From the NCBI RefSeq assembly GCF_002288825.1, contig NZ_NSLI01000002.1, positions 372,001 through 436,000 on the forward strand: a stretch of DNA of 64,000 nt, read 5' to 3'. The stretch is from Sphingomonas lenta (lineage in GTDB: Bacteria; Pseudomonadota; Alphaproteobacteria; Sphingomonadales; Sphingomonadaceae). The translations under genes were made by a program, and so were the position numbers. Each line of letters opens with the position of its first letter. Within the stretch, counting starts at the first letter, position 1. Under the pieces are notes generated by a model that was not told the origin of the DNA, did not search any database, and worked only from the letters and a program-made list of their open reading frames with translations. Below are positions 54,676-62,987 of the stretch, in pieces.

Positions 54676-56226
54676 TTGCGCATCGTCATCGTAAACATCC
54701 CCCATCCGGCGATCGGGAGCCGCATCCCGAAGGAGCAGCTGCCGCCCCTGGGTCTCCTATGCATTGGCGGGCCGCTGATCGATGACGGGCACGACGTCCA
54801 GCTGGTCGACGGCGAGTTCGGGCCCATGACGATCGACGCGCTCACGGACGCGGTAGTCGCGCGCGCGCCCGATGCGGTGCTGTTCGGTCATTCAGGGTCC
54901 TCTTCCGCGCAGCCGATCATCAGTCGAGTGGCGGCCGCGGTCGCCGGGCGCCTGCCCTCGGCGAAGATCGTCTATGGCGGCGTCCACCCCACCTATTTCT
55001 GGCGCGAGATCTTGGCGGCGGAGCCCCATGTCCACGCAATCGTGCGCGGCGAGGGCGAGGAAACGGCGCGGCGGCTGATGCGCGCGTTCGAGCGCGGCGA
55101 GGCGCTGGACGCGATTCCCGGCATCGCGTTCCGGCGCGACGGCGAGGTCGTCGGCACGCCGCCCGCGCCCGTCATCATCGACCTAGATGCGTATCGGATC
55201 GGCTGGGAGCTCATCGATCACCGCCGCTACAGCTATTGGGGCGGCAAGCGCGCGGTGGTCATCCAGTTCTCACGCGGGTGTCCGCACCTGTGCAACTATT
55301 GCGGGCAGCGCGGCTTCTGGACGCGCTGGCGGCACCGCGACCCGGTCAGGTTGGCGCGCGAGATCGCGCACCTGCACCGCGAGCACGGCGTTGAGGTGTT
55401 TAACTTCGCCGACGAGAATCCGAGCGCCGGGCGAAAGCCTTGGCGCGCGTTCCTAGAGGCGCTGATCGCGGAGGACGTGTCGGTGACGCTGGTCGGATCG
55501 ACGCGCGCCGACGACATCGTCCGCGACGCCGACATCCTGCACCTTTACAAGCGGGCGGGGTTCGAGCGCTTCCTTCTCGGCATGGAGAATACGGACGAGG
55601 CGACGCTCAAGCTGATCCGTAAGGGCGGCGCGACGACGACCGACCGCGAGGCGATCAGGCTGCTGCGGCAGCACGGCATCTTGTCGATGGTGACCTGGGT
55701 CGCCGGGTTCGATGATCAGACCGACGTCGATCTGTGGCGAGGCCTGAAGCAGCTGGTATCGTATGACGCGGACCAGATCCAGGCGCTGTATGTCACACCG
55801 CATCGCTGGACACCGTTCTACCGCCTCGCGGCCGACCGCCCCGTCGTACAGGCGGACAAGACCAAGTGGGACTATAAGCACCAGGTGCTCGGCATGCAGC
55901 GTATGCCGCCCTGGCGGCTGTTCCTGTGGGTCAAGTTGATCGAGGCGGTGGCGCAGCTCCGCCCGCGCGCGCTGCTGCGCTGGGTCTGGCATCCCGACCC
56001 GAAGATCCGCCACGCCATCCGCTGGTACTATCGCATGGGTCGACGTGTGTGGGTGCATGAGGTGCTGAGCTTCCTATTCCGCGACCGTCATGCACGGGAC
56101 GGGCTTACCGTCGCGGATCATCTGGGCGACGCGCAGGATCATGAGGAGGAAGCATTGAGGGTCGTCCGGCGCGGGTCCCCAGCTGCTCCGCGTGCTGTAA
56201 CCGCCGGTGCGCGGACGGCCGGCTAG
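54676..56226 (+). CDS. bchE: B12-binding radical SAM protein, BchE-like
   Basis: 516 residues. Radical SAM enzyme with the Fe-S motif C202-C206-C209 (SRGCPHLCNYCGQ) and an N-terminal cobalamin-binding domain (LLCIGGPLIDDGHDVQLVD, VLFGHSGS). The stretches IDHRRYSYWGGKRAVV, WRHRDP, FADENPSAG, YDADQIQALYVTPHRWTPFYR and the C-terminal RHAIRWYYRMGRRVW match the anaerobic Mg-protoporphyrin monomethyl ester cyclase of bacteriochlorophyll synthesis as I recall it. No other bch, puf or crt gene is in this window, so the role may be different. TTG start; GAGGG upstream. It shares its last bases with the convergent SDR gene. Confidence 0.72.
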   Translation: MRIVIVNIPHPAIGSRIPKEQLPPLGLLCIGGPLIDDGHDVQLVDGEFGPMTIDALTDAVVARAPDAVLFGHSGSSSAQPIISRVAAAVAGRLPSAKIVYGGVHPTYFWREILAAEPHVHAIVRGEGEETARRLMRAFERGEALDAIPGIAFRRDGEVVGTPPAPVIIDLDAYRIGWELIDHRRYSYWGGKRAVVIQFSRGCPHLCNYCGQRGFWTRWRHRDPVRLAREIAHLHREHGVEVFNFADENPSAGRKPWRAFLEALIAEDVSVTLVGSTRADDIVRDADILHLYKRAGFERFLLGMENTDEATLKLIRKGGATTTDREAIRLLRQHGILSMVTWVAGFDDQTDVDLWRGLKQLVSYDADQIQALYVTPHRWTPFYRLAADRPVVQADKTKWDYKHQVLGMQRMPPWRLFLWVKLIEAVAQLRPRALLRWVWHPDPKIRHAIRWYYRMGRRVWVHEVLSFLFRDRHARDGLTVADHLGDAQDHEEEALRVVRRGSPAAPRAVTAGARTAG

Positions 56227-57185
56227 CTGCGCCGTCTCGCGAGCAGCGCGCCGCCGATCAGCGCGGCCAAGCCTATGCCGATAACGGCCGCTTTCCGCCC
56301 GCGCTTGGGGTCGCGGAAGCCACCGTCGATCTCGCCGTCGTCCGTGGGTGGGTCGAACAGGTTGCCGTCGGTCTCGGGCGCAGGGTCGGCGCGGCGAGAG
56401 TAGGTGTCCATGAAGCCGTTCATGATCGCCGCCGTGACATTGGGCGTGAAGAACTCGCTGAGCTTCATGAACAAGGCGGGCGCGCCGACGGCGGTGGTGT
56501 TGCGGGGGTGGTCGGCGAGGCGGACGACTGCCTTAGCCACACTGCGCGGGTCGAGGACGCCGGGGGGCACGGAGGTCGCGCCGCCCGTGTAGTTGCCGGC
56601 GTGGCGGATAGCAGGCGTATCGACGAAAGTCGGGTAGACGTCGCAGATATGGATGTGGGGGTGGAGCGACAGCTCGCCGCGGAGCGCCTGGCTCATGCCG
56701 CGAAGACCGAACTTGCTGGCGGCGTAGGCGACGGCCCAGGGCGCCGCCAGATAGCCACCGATCGAAATCATGTTTACGAACGTGCCGCGGCCCTGTTCGA
56801 GGAAGATGGGCAGCACCGCGTGCGCGTCGTGGAGGTGGCCGATGAGGTTGGCCTCGATCACCTGGCGGTGCGCCTCGATCGGGACCTCGTGGAACTTGCC
56901 GACGACGCCGACGCCCACGTCGCTGAACCAGAGGTCGACGCCGCCCATGTGGTCGCGGGCGCGGGTCGCGAGGCGCTTGACCGCATCGACGTCGGTGACG
57001 TCGGTGGGGACAACGAGCGCTTCGCCGCCGGCGTCGCGGCAGAGGGCGGCGATCTTATCGAGTGCGGCCTCGTCGCGGGCGGCGAGGACGAGGCGGGCGC
57101 CGGTAGCGGCGAAGGCTTCGGCAGTCGCGGCGCCGATGCCGCTGGAGGCGCCGGTGATGACGACGCGCTTGGGTGTGGTAGTCAT
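56223..57185 (-). CDS. SDR oxidoreductase with C-terminal membrane anchor
   Basis: 320 residues. NAD(P) loop TGASSGIG, catalytic SIGGYLAAPWAVAYAASKFG (Tyr-Lys), and ICDVYPTFVDTP; then a linker rich in Asp/Pro (DGNLFDPPTDDGEIDGG) and a C-terminal hydrophobic helix (AAVIGIGLAALIGGALL) ending in Arg, so it is anchored in the inner membrane facing the cytoplasm. Substrate unknown. Its stop (CTA, 56223-56225) and the bchE stop overlap in a CTAG tetranucleotide. ATG at 57185 has no clear ribosome binding site. Confidence 0.88.
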   Translation of the reverse strand: MTTTPKRVVITGASSGIGAATAEAFAATGARLVLAARDEAALDKIAALCRDAGGEALVVPTDVTDVDAVKRLATRARDHMGGVDLWFSDVGVGVVGKFHEVPIEAHRQVIEANLIGHLHDAHAVLPIFLEQGRGTFVNMISIGGYLAAPWAVAYAASKFGLRGMSQALRGELSLHPHIHICDVYPTFVDTPAIRHAGNYTGGATSVPPGVLDPRSVAKAVVRLADHPRNTTAVGAPALFMKLSEFFTPNVTAAIMNGFMDTYSRRADPAPETDGNLFDPPTDDGEIDGGFRDPKRGRKAAVIGIGLAALIGGALLARRRS

Positions 57186-57235
57186 GGCCGGCGTAACGCG
57201 TGGGGGGCGGGTTAGGCCCCCCAACCTCTCCTCCT

Positions 57236-57337
57236 GTCATGCCGGACTTGATCCGGCATCCACGCGCGTCCACCGTTTACGGGTGCCTCTCCCGCAGACA
57301 CGGACGCGCATGGACCCCGGATCAAGTCCGGGGTGAC
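57236..57337. repeat. Dispersed inverted repeat, family 1, copy g
   Basis: Left arm GTCATGCCGGACTTGATCC... from 57236; right arm GACCCCGGATCAAGTCCGGGG TGAC ending at 57337. The two arms carry different subtypes. Lies between the SDR and amidohydrolase genes. Confidence 0.82.
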
Positions 57338-57361
57338 GGATGGAAGTGGGAAGCGGCTTCC

Positions 57362-58663
57362 CTAGTCGTACGCCTTGGGGAGCGCGCCTTCGGTAGGCGT
57401 CAGGTAGCGGTCGCGGAGGCGGCGTTGGCGGGAGGTCTGGGGCTGCTGGCGGCCGTCGATCCAGACCGCCTCGGGCGAGGAGGAGAGCTCGAGGGGATCG
57501 CCGCTCCAGATCACCACGTCGGCGCGGCGGCCGGGGCGGAGCGAGCCGATCTCGGCGTCCATGCCCATTGCCTGGGCGGGGCGCGAGGTGATTGCGGCGA
57601 ACGCCTCGCCCCAGGTCAGGCCCGTTTTGCCGGGCACCTTGGCGATGGCGACGAGGTTGCCGGCATACTGATGGACGACGTGCTCGCCGGGCGCGGTATT
57701 GAGGCCGACCGTTGAGATGGCGGTGACGACGCCCGCGCGGGTCAGGCGGCCGACATTCGACTCGGTGGCGGCGACCTGCTCGAAGCTGGCGGGCAGGTCG
57801 GCGAGCGCGGAGGCGATCACGGGAACGCGCGCGCGGGCGATCTCGTCGGCGACCATCCAGCCCTCCGACGCGCCGAGCAGCACGAGGCGCAGCTTCGGGT
57901 ACTCGCGGGGGAGCGCCAGGACGGCGCGAATATCGCTCGCGCGCTCGGCGTGGACAAGGAGCGGCGTGCGGCCGTCGAGCACGTCGAGCAGCGCCTGCGC
58001 GTCGGCGCGTTTGAGGAGCGCGTCGCGGCCGCGGCCGTCGAAGCCGGACGGATTGCGGCGATAATCCTGCGCCTGGGCGAAGGCGTCGCGAAGCGCGGCG
58101 TAGGTCGCCGGGCGGCTGCCGCCGGAGATCACCGCGCCGCGCTCGCCGAGCTCGACGAACTGAAAGGCGCGCGCGCGGGTGATCGGGTCGGGGTCGTTCC
58201 CGAGGTCGATTACGGCGCCCTGCCCGCCGAAGATGCTGTCGTCGGGCCGCGGCGCGACGAAGGCGCGGGTGACGCCGCCCAGCCGCTCGTTGCCGATCGG
58301 CACGGAGGCGGGGTTGATCGCGGGCGCGACGTCGAGCGACGCGCCGAACGGCGTGCTCGCGGCGCTGGCGTCGTTGCTCTCCGGCACGCCGTAGCCGCCG
58401 TCGACCAGCCCTAGGTCGGTGAAGGCGGCGACGGTGCCGGCGACGACCCACTTGCCCCGAGCGTCGACGACGGTCGCACCCGTCGGCGCGGAGACGCCCG
58501 CGCCCGCGGCGACGATGCGGCCGTCGCGGAAGACGACGGTGCCGTTCGGGACGGGATCGGACCCGTCGCCGAGCGCGACGGTGCCGTTCACGATGGCGAC
58601 GGTCTGGGCGGTCGCGGGAGCCGCGACGAAGGCGGCGGCGAGGAGCAGGAGCGCGCGCTTCAC
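57362..58663 (-). CDS. Amidohydrolase-like protein lacking the HxH metal motif
   Basis: 433 residues, signal peptide ending ATAQ. The fold is that of an amidohydrolase (NGTVALGDGSD start, an E-less barrel, and the late GSLRPGRRADVVIWSGDPLEL typical of the C-terminal sheet), but in place of PGxIDxHxH it has VAGTVAAFTDLG (about 74-85). Other metal positions are also not recognisable, although LLVHAERASD and EHVVHQY remain. It is translated from ATG overlapping the upstream true amidohydrolase gene by four bases, so the two likely form a pair; this one may be inactive or rely on other residues. Confidence 0.83.
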   Translation of the reverse strand: MKRALLLLAAAFVAAPATAQTVAIVNGTVALGDGSDPVPNGTVVFRDGRIVAAGAGVSAPTGATVVDARGKWVVAGTVAAFTDLGLVDGGYGVPESNDASAASTPFGASLDVAPAINPASVPIGNERLGGVTRAFVAPRPDDSIFGGQGAVIDLGNDPDPITRARAFQFVELGERGAVISGGSRPATYAALRDAFAQAQDYRRNPSGFDGRGRDALLKRADAQALLDVLDGRTPLLVHAERASDIRAVLALPREYPKLRLVLLGASEGWMVADEIARARVPVIASALADLPASFEQVAATESNVGRLTRAGVVTAISTVGLNTAPGEHVVHQYAGNLVAIAKVPGKTGLTWGEAFAAITSRPAQAMGMDAEIGSLRPGRRADVVIWSGDPLELSSSPEAVWIDGRQQPQTSRQRRLRDRYLTPTEGALPKAYD

Positions 58664-60087
58664 CGGGCGTTCTCCCGGCCGGGCTGGCCCAGTTCGAAGT
58701 CGCTCATCGGGCGTCGCCTCGGGTCGTTCGCGTCATAGAGGAGCGCGCCGTCGACCCAGACCTTCTCCGGCCGGGTGTAGACGCTCAACGGGTTGCCGTT
58801 CCACAGGACGGCGTCGGCCATCTTGCCGGGCTTGAGGCTGCCCGTCTTGTCGGCGATGCCGAGCGCGGTGGCGGGGCCGATGGCGAGCCAGCGCCAGGCC
58901 TGCTCGTCGGAGATCTGGATGCCGGCGCGGCGGCCGGCGGCGAGCGCCTTGGCGACCTCCTGGTTGAGGCGCTGGATGCCGTTCTCGTCGTCGGAGTGGA
59001 TGAAGCCGCAGGCGCCCTCCTTCTGGAGCAGCGCGAGGTTCTCGCCGATGCCGTCGTAGCTCTCCATCTTGAAGCCGTACCAGTCGGCCCAGACGGCGGC
59101 GCAAGTGTTGTTCGCCTTGAGGAGGTCGGCGATCTTGTACGCCTCGACCGCGTGGTGGAACGCGGTCACGCGGTAGCCGAACTCCTTGGCCATATCCATG
59201 ACGATCGCCATCTCGTCGGCGCGGTAGCAGTGGTTTTGGACGAGGATCTCGCCCGCGAGCACGCCGCGCGCGGTGTCGTAGCCGATGTCGCGGTCGGGGG
59301 CCGCGCCGCCGTCGTCCTCGTACTTGTCCCACTTGCGCTTGTAAGCGACGGCCTTGGCCCAATAGTCGCGGTCGGCGGCGACGTTGCCCATGCGCGTCGA
59401 CGGCTTGCGGCCCTTGCCGCCATAGACGCGCTTGGGGTTCTCGCCGCACGCCATCTTGAGGCCGTAGGGCGCGCCGGGGAACTTCATGGCCTGCATGGTG
59501 CGGGCGTAAACATTCTTGAGAACCACGGTGCGGCCGCCGAACAGGTTGGCGGAGCCGGGCAGGATCTGGAGCGTGGTGACGCCGCCGTTCGCGAGCGCGC
59601 GGCCGAAGCCCGGGTCCTGCGGCCAGACGCCGTGCTCGGCCCAGACGTCGGCGGTGACGGGCGCGGTCGCCTCGTTCACGTCGTCGTGCGCGTCGACCTG
59701 GGGGCTCGGGCCGTTGCCGAGGTGCGAGTGGATGTCGATGACGCCGGGGGTGAGCCACTTGCCCGCGCCGTCGATCACGGTGGCGTTCGCGGGCGCGTCG
59801 ACCGTCTGGCCGACCGCGACCACCTTGCCGTCGGCGAACAGCGCCGCGCCGTTGTCGATACGGCCGCCCTCGCCGTCATAGATGGTGACGTTGCGCACGA
59901 GCGTGGGCACGCCGGGGTACGGCTTGTAGGTCGAGGGGAACGGGTCGTGCGAATAGCCCTTGTTACGGCCGGGGCCCTTGCCCTTGGTCGCCGGCGCTTC
60001 CGCCGACGCGCTCTGGGGGCGCGCGTTCGAGCATGCGGCCAGCATCAACGCCGCCGCCACGGCGGTTCCCACACCCGATCTCAGCAT
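58660..60087 (-). CDS. Lipoprotein amidohydrolase
   Basis: 475 residues. Lipobox LAAC (LMLAACSNARP), hence membrane-bound outside the cytoplasm. Metal motif HSH in PGVIDIHSHLGN, LKMACGENPKRVYGGKG with a candidate bridging Lys, VTAFHHAVEAYKIAD, and the late HSDDENGIQRLNQ aspartate. The end LKPGKMADAVLWNGNPLSVYTRP is the usual amidohydrolase sheet. Substrate not known. Its stop overlaps the start of the motif-lacking partner gene, an arrangement of two related proteins in one operon. Confidence 0.9.
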   Translation of the reverse strand: MLRSGVGTAVAAALMLAACSNARPQSASAEAPATKGKGPGRNKGYSHDPFPSTYKPYPGVPTLVRNVTIYDGEGGRIDNGAALFADGKVVAVGQTVDAPANATVIDGAGKWLTPGVIDIHSHLGNGPSPQVDAHDDVNEATAPVTADVWAEHGVWPQDPGFGRALANGGVTTLQILPGSANLFGGRTVVLKNVYARTMQAMKFPGAPYGLKMACGENPKRVYGGKGRKPSTRMGNVAADRDYWAKAVAYKRKWDKYEDDGGAAPDRDIGYDTARGVLAGEILVQNHCYRADEMAIVMDMAKEFGYRVTAFHHAVEAYKIADLLKANNTCAAVWADWYGFKMESYDGIGENLALLQKEGACGFIHSDDENGIQRLNQEVAKALAAGRRAGIQISDEQAWRWLAIGPATALGIADKTGSLKPGKMADAVLWNGNPLSVYTRPEKVWVDGALLYDANDPRRRPMSDFELGQPGRENAR

Positions 60088-60141
60088 CTCGCTCCCCGAA
60101 CAGTCGTTTGCGGATTCGGTAAGCGGGATCAGGGAGTTCGT

Positions 60142-61131
60142 CTATAGCTTCACCAGCATCTTGCCTGTGTTGCCGCCTGTAAACAGGTCCATGAAGGCCT
60201 GAGGCGTCGCTTCCAGGCCTTCGCGGACGGTCTCGTCGCGCTTGAGCCGGCCTTGCGCGAGCCAGCCCGCCATGTCGCGGTAGAACTCGCCGGCGCGGGG
60301 CAAGTAGTCGCTCACGATGAAGCCGCGCACCGTGATGCGCGCGCCGATGACGCGGGCGAGGTAGCGGAGTTCGGTCGGCTTCACGTCGTTGTAGATGTCG
60401 ATCATGCCGCAGATCGCGAAGCGCGCGTGGGAACGGGCGGCGGCGAAGGCAGCGTCGAGATGGTCGCCGCCGACATTGTCGAAATAGACATCGATCCCGC
60501 CCGGCGCTTCCGCCGCGAGCGCGCGGACGACGGAGCCTACCGACTTGTAGTCGATTACGGCGTCCGCGCCGAGCTCGCGGACGTAGGCCGCCTTGTCCGC
60601 GCCACCTGCCGAGCCGATCACGGTCATGCCACGGGCCTTGGCAATCTGGACCACCGTCGAGCCGACCGCGCCGGCGGCGGCGGAGACGAACACGACGTCG
60701 CCCTCCTTTGCCGCGGCGACGTCGAGCAGGCCGAAATAGGCGGTCATGCCGGGCATGCCGAACTGGCCCAGGAACGCCTGCGGCTCGACGGGGAGGTCGG
60801 GGAGCTTGTGCGCCTCGGCGGCGGGGAGCACGGCCTCGTCGCGCCAGCCGCTCATGTGCTGGACGAGGTCGCCCTCGCGGAGACCGGGGTCGCGGCTCTC
60901 GACCACCTCGCCCACCGCGCCGCCGGACATGGGCTCGCCGAGCTGGAAAGGCGGGACGTAGCTCTTCACGTCGTTCATGCGGCCGCGCATGTACGGGTCG
61001 ACGGAAAGCCACAGGTTGCGGACGCGGATCTCGCCGGGGGCGAGGTCGTGCGCGGGAACATCGATCAGGGCGAAGTCGGTGGGCTTGGGCGCGCCCTGGG
61101 GGCGGGCGGCGAGCGTCCAGGCTCGGGGCAT
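60142..61131 (-). CDS. NADP-dependent reductase, prostaglandin reductase/CurA type
   Basis: 329 residues, medium-chain dehydrogenase superfamily without zinc. N-terminal NLWLSVDPYMRGRMND, central AAAGAVGSTVVQIAKARGMTV nucleotide loop, GSAGGADKAAYVRELGADAVIDYK, and YFDNVGGDHLDAA are the signature of the NADPH-dependent alkenal/one reductase group, which saturates carbon-carbon double bonds next to a carbonyl. ATG 61131 with AGGGAGAAC just upstream. Separate promoter likely; the amidohydrolase pair is 54 bases downstream in the same direction. Confidence 0.93.
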   Translation of the reverse strand: MPRAWTLAARPQGAPKPTDFALIDVPAHDLAPGEIRVRNLWLSVDPYMRGRMNDVKSYVPPFQLGEPMSGGAVGEVVESRDPGLREGDLVQHMSGWRDEAVLPAAEAHKLPDLPVEPQAFLGQFGMPGMTAYFGLLDVAAAKEGDVVFVSAAAGAVGSTVVQIAKARGMTVIGSAGGADKAAYVRELGADAVIDYKSVGSVVRALAAEAPGGIDVYFDNVGGDHLDAAFAAARSHARFAICGMIDIYNDVKPTELRYLARVIGARITVRGFIVSDYLPRAGEFYRDMAGWLAQGRLKRDETVREGLEATPQAFMDLFTGGNTGKMLVKL

Positions 61132-61187
61132 GGGGGTTCTCCCTTGTGAGTGGCGGGAGGGGTAGCGGGACGTTCACCAAAGCAAAA

Positions 61188-61320
61188 CCCCTCTCCCGTC
61201 GGGAGAGGGGCAAGCCGCGAAGCGGCGCGGGGTGAGGGTGACGTGCACTACGCCGCGTAGGTCACCCTCACCCTTCCGCCCTGCTACGCAGGGCTCCCTC
61301 CCTCTCCCGGTGGGAGAGGG
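61188..61320. repeat. Dispersed inverted repeat, family 2 subtype, copy H
   Basis: CCCCTCTCCCGTCGGGAGAGGGG, GGGTGAGGGTGACGT / CACCCTCACCC, a CTGCTACGCAG hairpin and a right end CCTCTCCCGGTGGGAGAGGG at 61320. Fills the gap between the reductase and DUF2171 genes. Confidence 0.87.
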
Positions 61321-61329
61321 AGAGTAAGG

Positions 61330-62448
61330 TCACTTCTTCTCGTCGTACGTTCCCGCGAAGCTGCGGTTGAGCATGCGGCCCTGGTTGTCGCGGGCCTGGA
61401 GGTCGTCCGAGCGGTTCTCGCCGCCCGTGCCGCCCTGGCCGTAGCTCGACTCCATGTTGCGCTCCTCGTCGCGCCACATCGTTTTCGCTTCGATTGACGA
61501 CTTGTTGAGCGTGACGCGGTTGCCCTCGACCGACTGGAGCCAGCCGCACGGGATCGAGTGGTGGCGGCCGCCGGCCTCGGGGTCGTTCTTGGTCAGCTTG
61601 ATGCGGTCGCCCTCTACCTTGTCGACGGTGCCGACCTTTTCGCCGTCGGAGCCGTACACCTCGGCATGCTCCTGGACCTGGCCGACCATCTGGCGCTGGC
61701 CCTGGCGCGTGGTGCGCCACGAGCTGAACTCGTTCTCGAACTTGGAACGGTTCTCGCGGCGGTACTCGTCATAGTCGCGGTCGAGCTGCGCCATCTGGCC
61801 CTGGCGCCACTCGTGATAGTCGCGGTCGCGGTGGTCGTGGACGCGGTCGCCCTGCCAGTTGCCGGAGACGCGGCGGCCGCCCTGGACGTCGCCGCGATAG
61901 CCGCGGCGGCGATCGTCGTCGTCATCGCCGCCGAACCAGGACTTCACCTCGTCGGCGGCGCGGTCGAAGAAGCCGCGATCGTCGTCGCGCCCGCCGCCGC
62001 GGCCGTAGGAGCGATTGCGGTCGTAATCGCGGTCGCGGTCATAGCCGCCCGTGAAGCCGCCCATCATGCCGCCGCGGCGGCCCTGGTCGCGGTCATAGTC
62101 CCGATCGTCGTCGTCGCGATCGTACTCGGTGAAGCGCCGGCCGTCGCTGGCATAGGAGCCGCGATACTGGTCGCCGCCGCCGTAATAGCCCGAGCTGCGG
62201 TCGTCGAAGCCGCGGCCGCGGTTCTGGCCGTATCCGGGGCCGCCATACATGCGCTCGCGGTCCTGATAGCCGCGGTTGCCATAGTCACGATCGCGGTCGC
62301 GGCCTCGCCCGCCGCCGAGCTCGCCGGCGGCCTGGTAGTCGCGCGCGCTGGAGAAGGTGTAATCGCGGCCCGAGCCGTAATCGCGGCCGTAATCCTGCTC
62401 TTCCGAACGGTTGTAGTAACCGCCTTCGCGGTTGCGGTCATATACCAT
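61330..62448 (-). CDS. Arg/Asp/Gly/Tyr-rich protein with C-terminal DUF2171 (PRC-barrel-like) domain
   Basis: 372 residues, cytoplasmic. The first 260 residues are low-complexity repeats of Asp, Arg, Tyr and Gly (RDYDRDQGRR, GGGRDDDRGF), with the small motif DEVKSWFGGDDD. The C-terminal part (about 255-335: GQVQEHAEVYGSDGEKVGTV, DKVEGDRIKLTKNDPEAGGR, HHSIPCGWLQSVEG) is a DUF2171 domain, a small PRC-like barrel seen in stress and surface-linked proteins. AGGAGGATAC precedes the ATG at 62448. Function unknown; disordered regions may bind nucleic acid or hydrate. Confidence 0.88.
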   Translation of the reverse strand: MVYDRNREGGYYNRSEEQDYGRDYGSGRDYTFSSARDYQAAGELGGGRGRDRDRDYGNRGYQDRERMYGGPGYGQNRGRGFDDRSSGYYGGGDQYRGSYASDGRRFTEYDRDDDDRDYDRDQGRRGGMMGGFTGGYDRDRDYDRNRSYGRGGGRDDDRGFFDRAADEVKSWFGGDDDDDRRRGYRGDVQGGRRVSGNWQGDRVHDHRDRDYHEWRQGQMAQLDRDYDEYRRENRSKFENEFSSWRTTRQGQRQMVGQVQEHAEVYGSDGEKVGTVDKVEGDRIKLTKNDPEAGGRHHSIPCGWLQSVEGNRVTLNKSSIEAKTMWRDEERNMESSYGQGGTGGENRSDDLQARDNQGRMLNRSFAGTYDEKK

Positions 62449-62590
62449 CGGGTATCCTCCTGCCTTTGAAGGGCGGGGATCCGGGGCGCACCATACACCG
62501 GGCAGCCTCGTCCCGCCTGTTCCGAAGAACGGGCGTGCCGGGGCGGGGTTCCGGGGGCGAAACGGTGAAGCGGTGGCCGTGAAAGGCGTG

Positions 62591-62619
62591 TTGCATCGCG
62601 CGGCGGAGGCCGCTAGAGG
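62591..62619 (+). promoter_or_regulatory. Candidate promoter of the tRNA-Ala gene
   Basis: TTGCAT at 62591-62596, then 17 bases, then TAGAGG at 62614-62619, giving a start about 15 bases before the tRNA. The -10 is weak. Confidence 0.4.
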
Positions 62620-62634
62620 CCCTCTCCACCGCGC

Positions 62635-62710
62635 GGGGCCGTAGCTCAGATGGGAGAGCGCTGCAATCGCACTGCAGAGGTCAGGGGTTCGATTCCCCTC
62701 GGCTCCACCA
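62635..62710 (+). tRNA. tRNA-Ala, anticodon CGC
   Basis: 76 bases folding into a full cloverleaf: acceptor GGGGCCG / CGGCTCC with one G-T pair, D stem GCTC/GAGC, anticodon stem CTGCA/TGCAG with loop ATCGCAC (anticodon CGC, 62668-62670), T stem AGGGG/CCCCT with TTCGATT loop. The CCA end is encoded (62708-62710). Reads GCG alanine codons, heavily used in this genome. Confidence 0.97.
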
Positions 62711-62838
62711 CCGCGCCGGTGCGGCACGAGTATCGAAGCTACTCGCACCAGCACCAAGCGCGGCCGGCGGGTCGCTCCAGCGAACCCGTCCGACGACGCG
62801 GCTTAGCCGCGCCGCCGATCCACACACTTCCTTTCTTT

Positions 62839-62930
62839 GTCATGCCGGACTCGGTCCAGCATCGATCGGCGTGCGAGCAATCCGGCCGGCGCGCGGACGA
62901 CGATGGACCCCGGAACAAGTCCGGGGTGAC
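62839..62930. repeat. Dispersed inverted repeat, family 1, copy h
   Basis: Left arm GTCATGCCGGACTCGGTCC... (worn) from 62839, right arm GACCCCGGAACAAGTCCGGGGTGAC ending at 62930. Between the tRNA and a NUDIX gene. Confidence 0.82.
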
Positions 62931-62987
62931 GGGGTGGGTTGTGCATGGCGGGTAGCGATCCGTCCCCCGCACGCTACATCGGCCGTG

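Noticed and set aside
57236..57337. Family 1 repeat as an insertion-sequence remnant
   Set aside because: No transposase fragment or target duplication is visible at any of the eight copies.
61558..62469. 303-codon Ala/Val/Ile-rich frame resembling a membrane protein
   Set aside because: It is antisense to the Asp/Arg-rich DUF2171 protein; Asp and Arg codons read as Val and Ala on the other strand, so the hydrophobic look is a by-product.
62650..62955. 101-codon open frame across the tRNA
   Set aside because: Begins within the tRNA gene and crosses repeat copy h.
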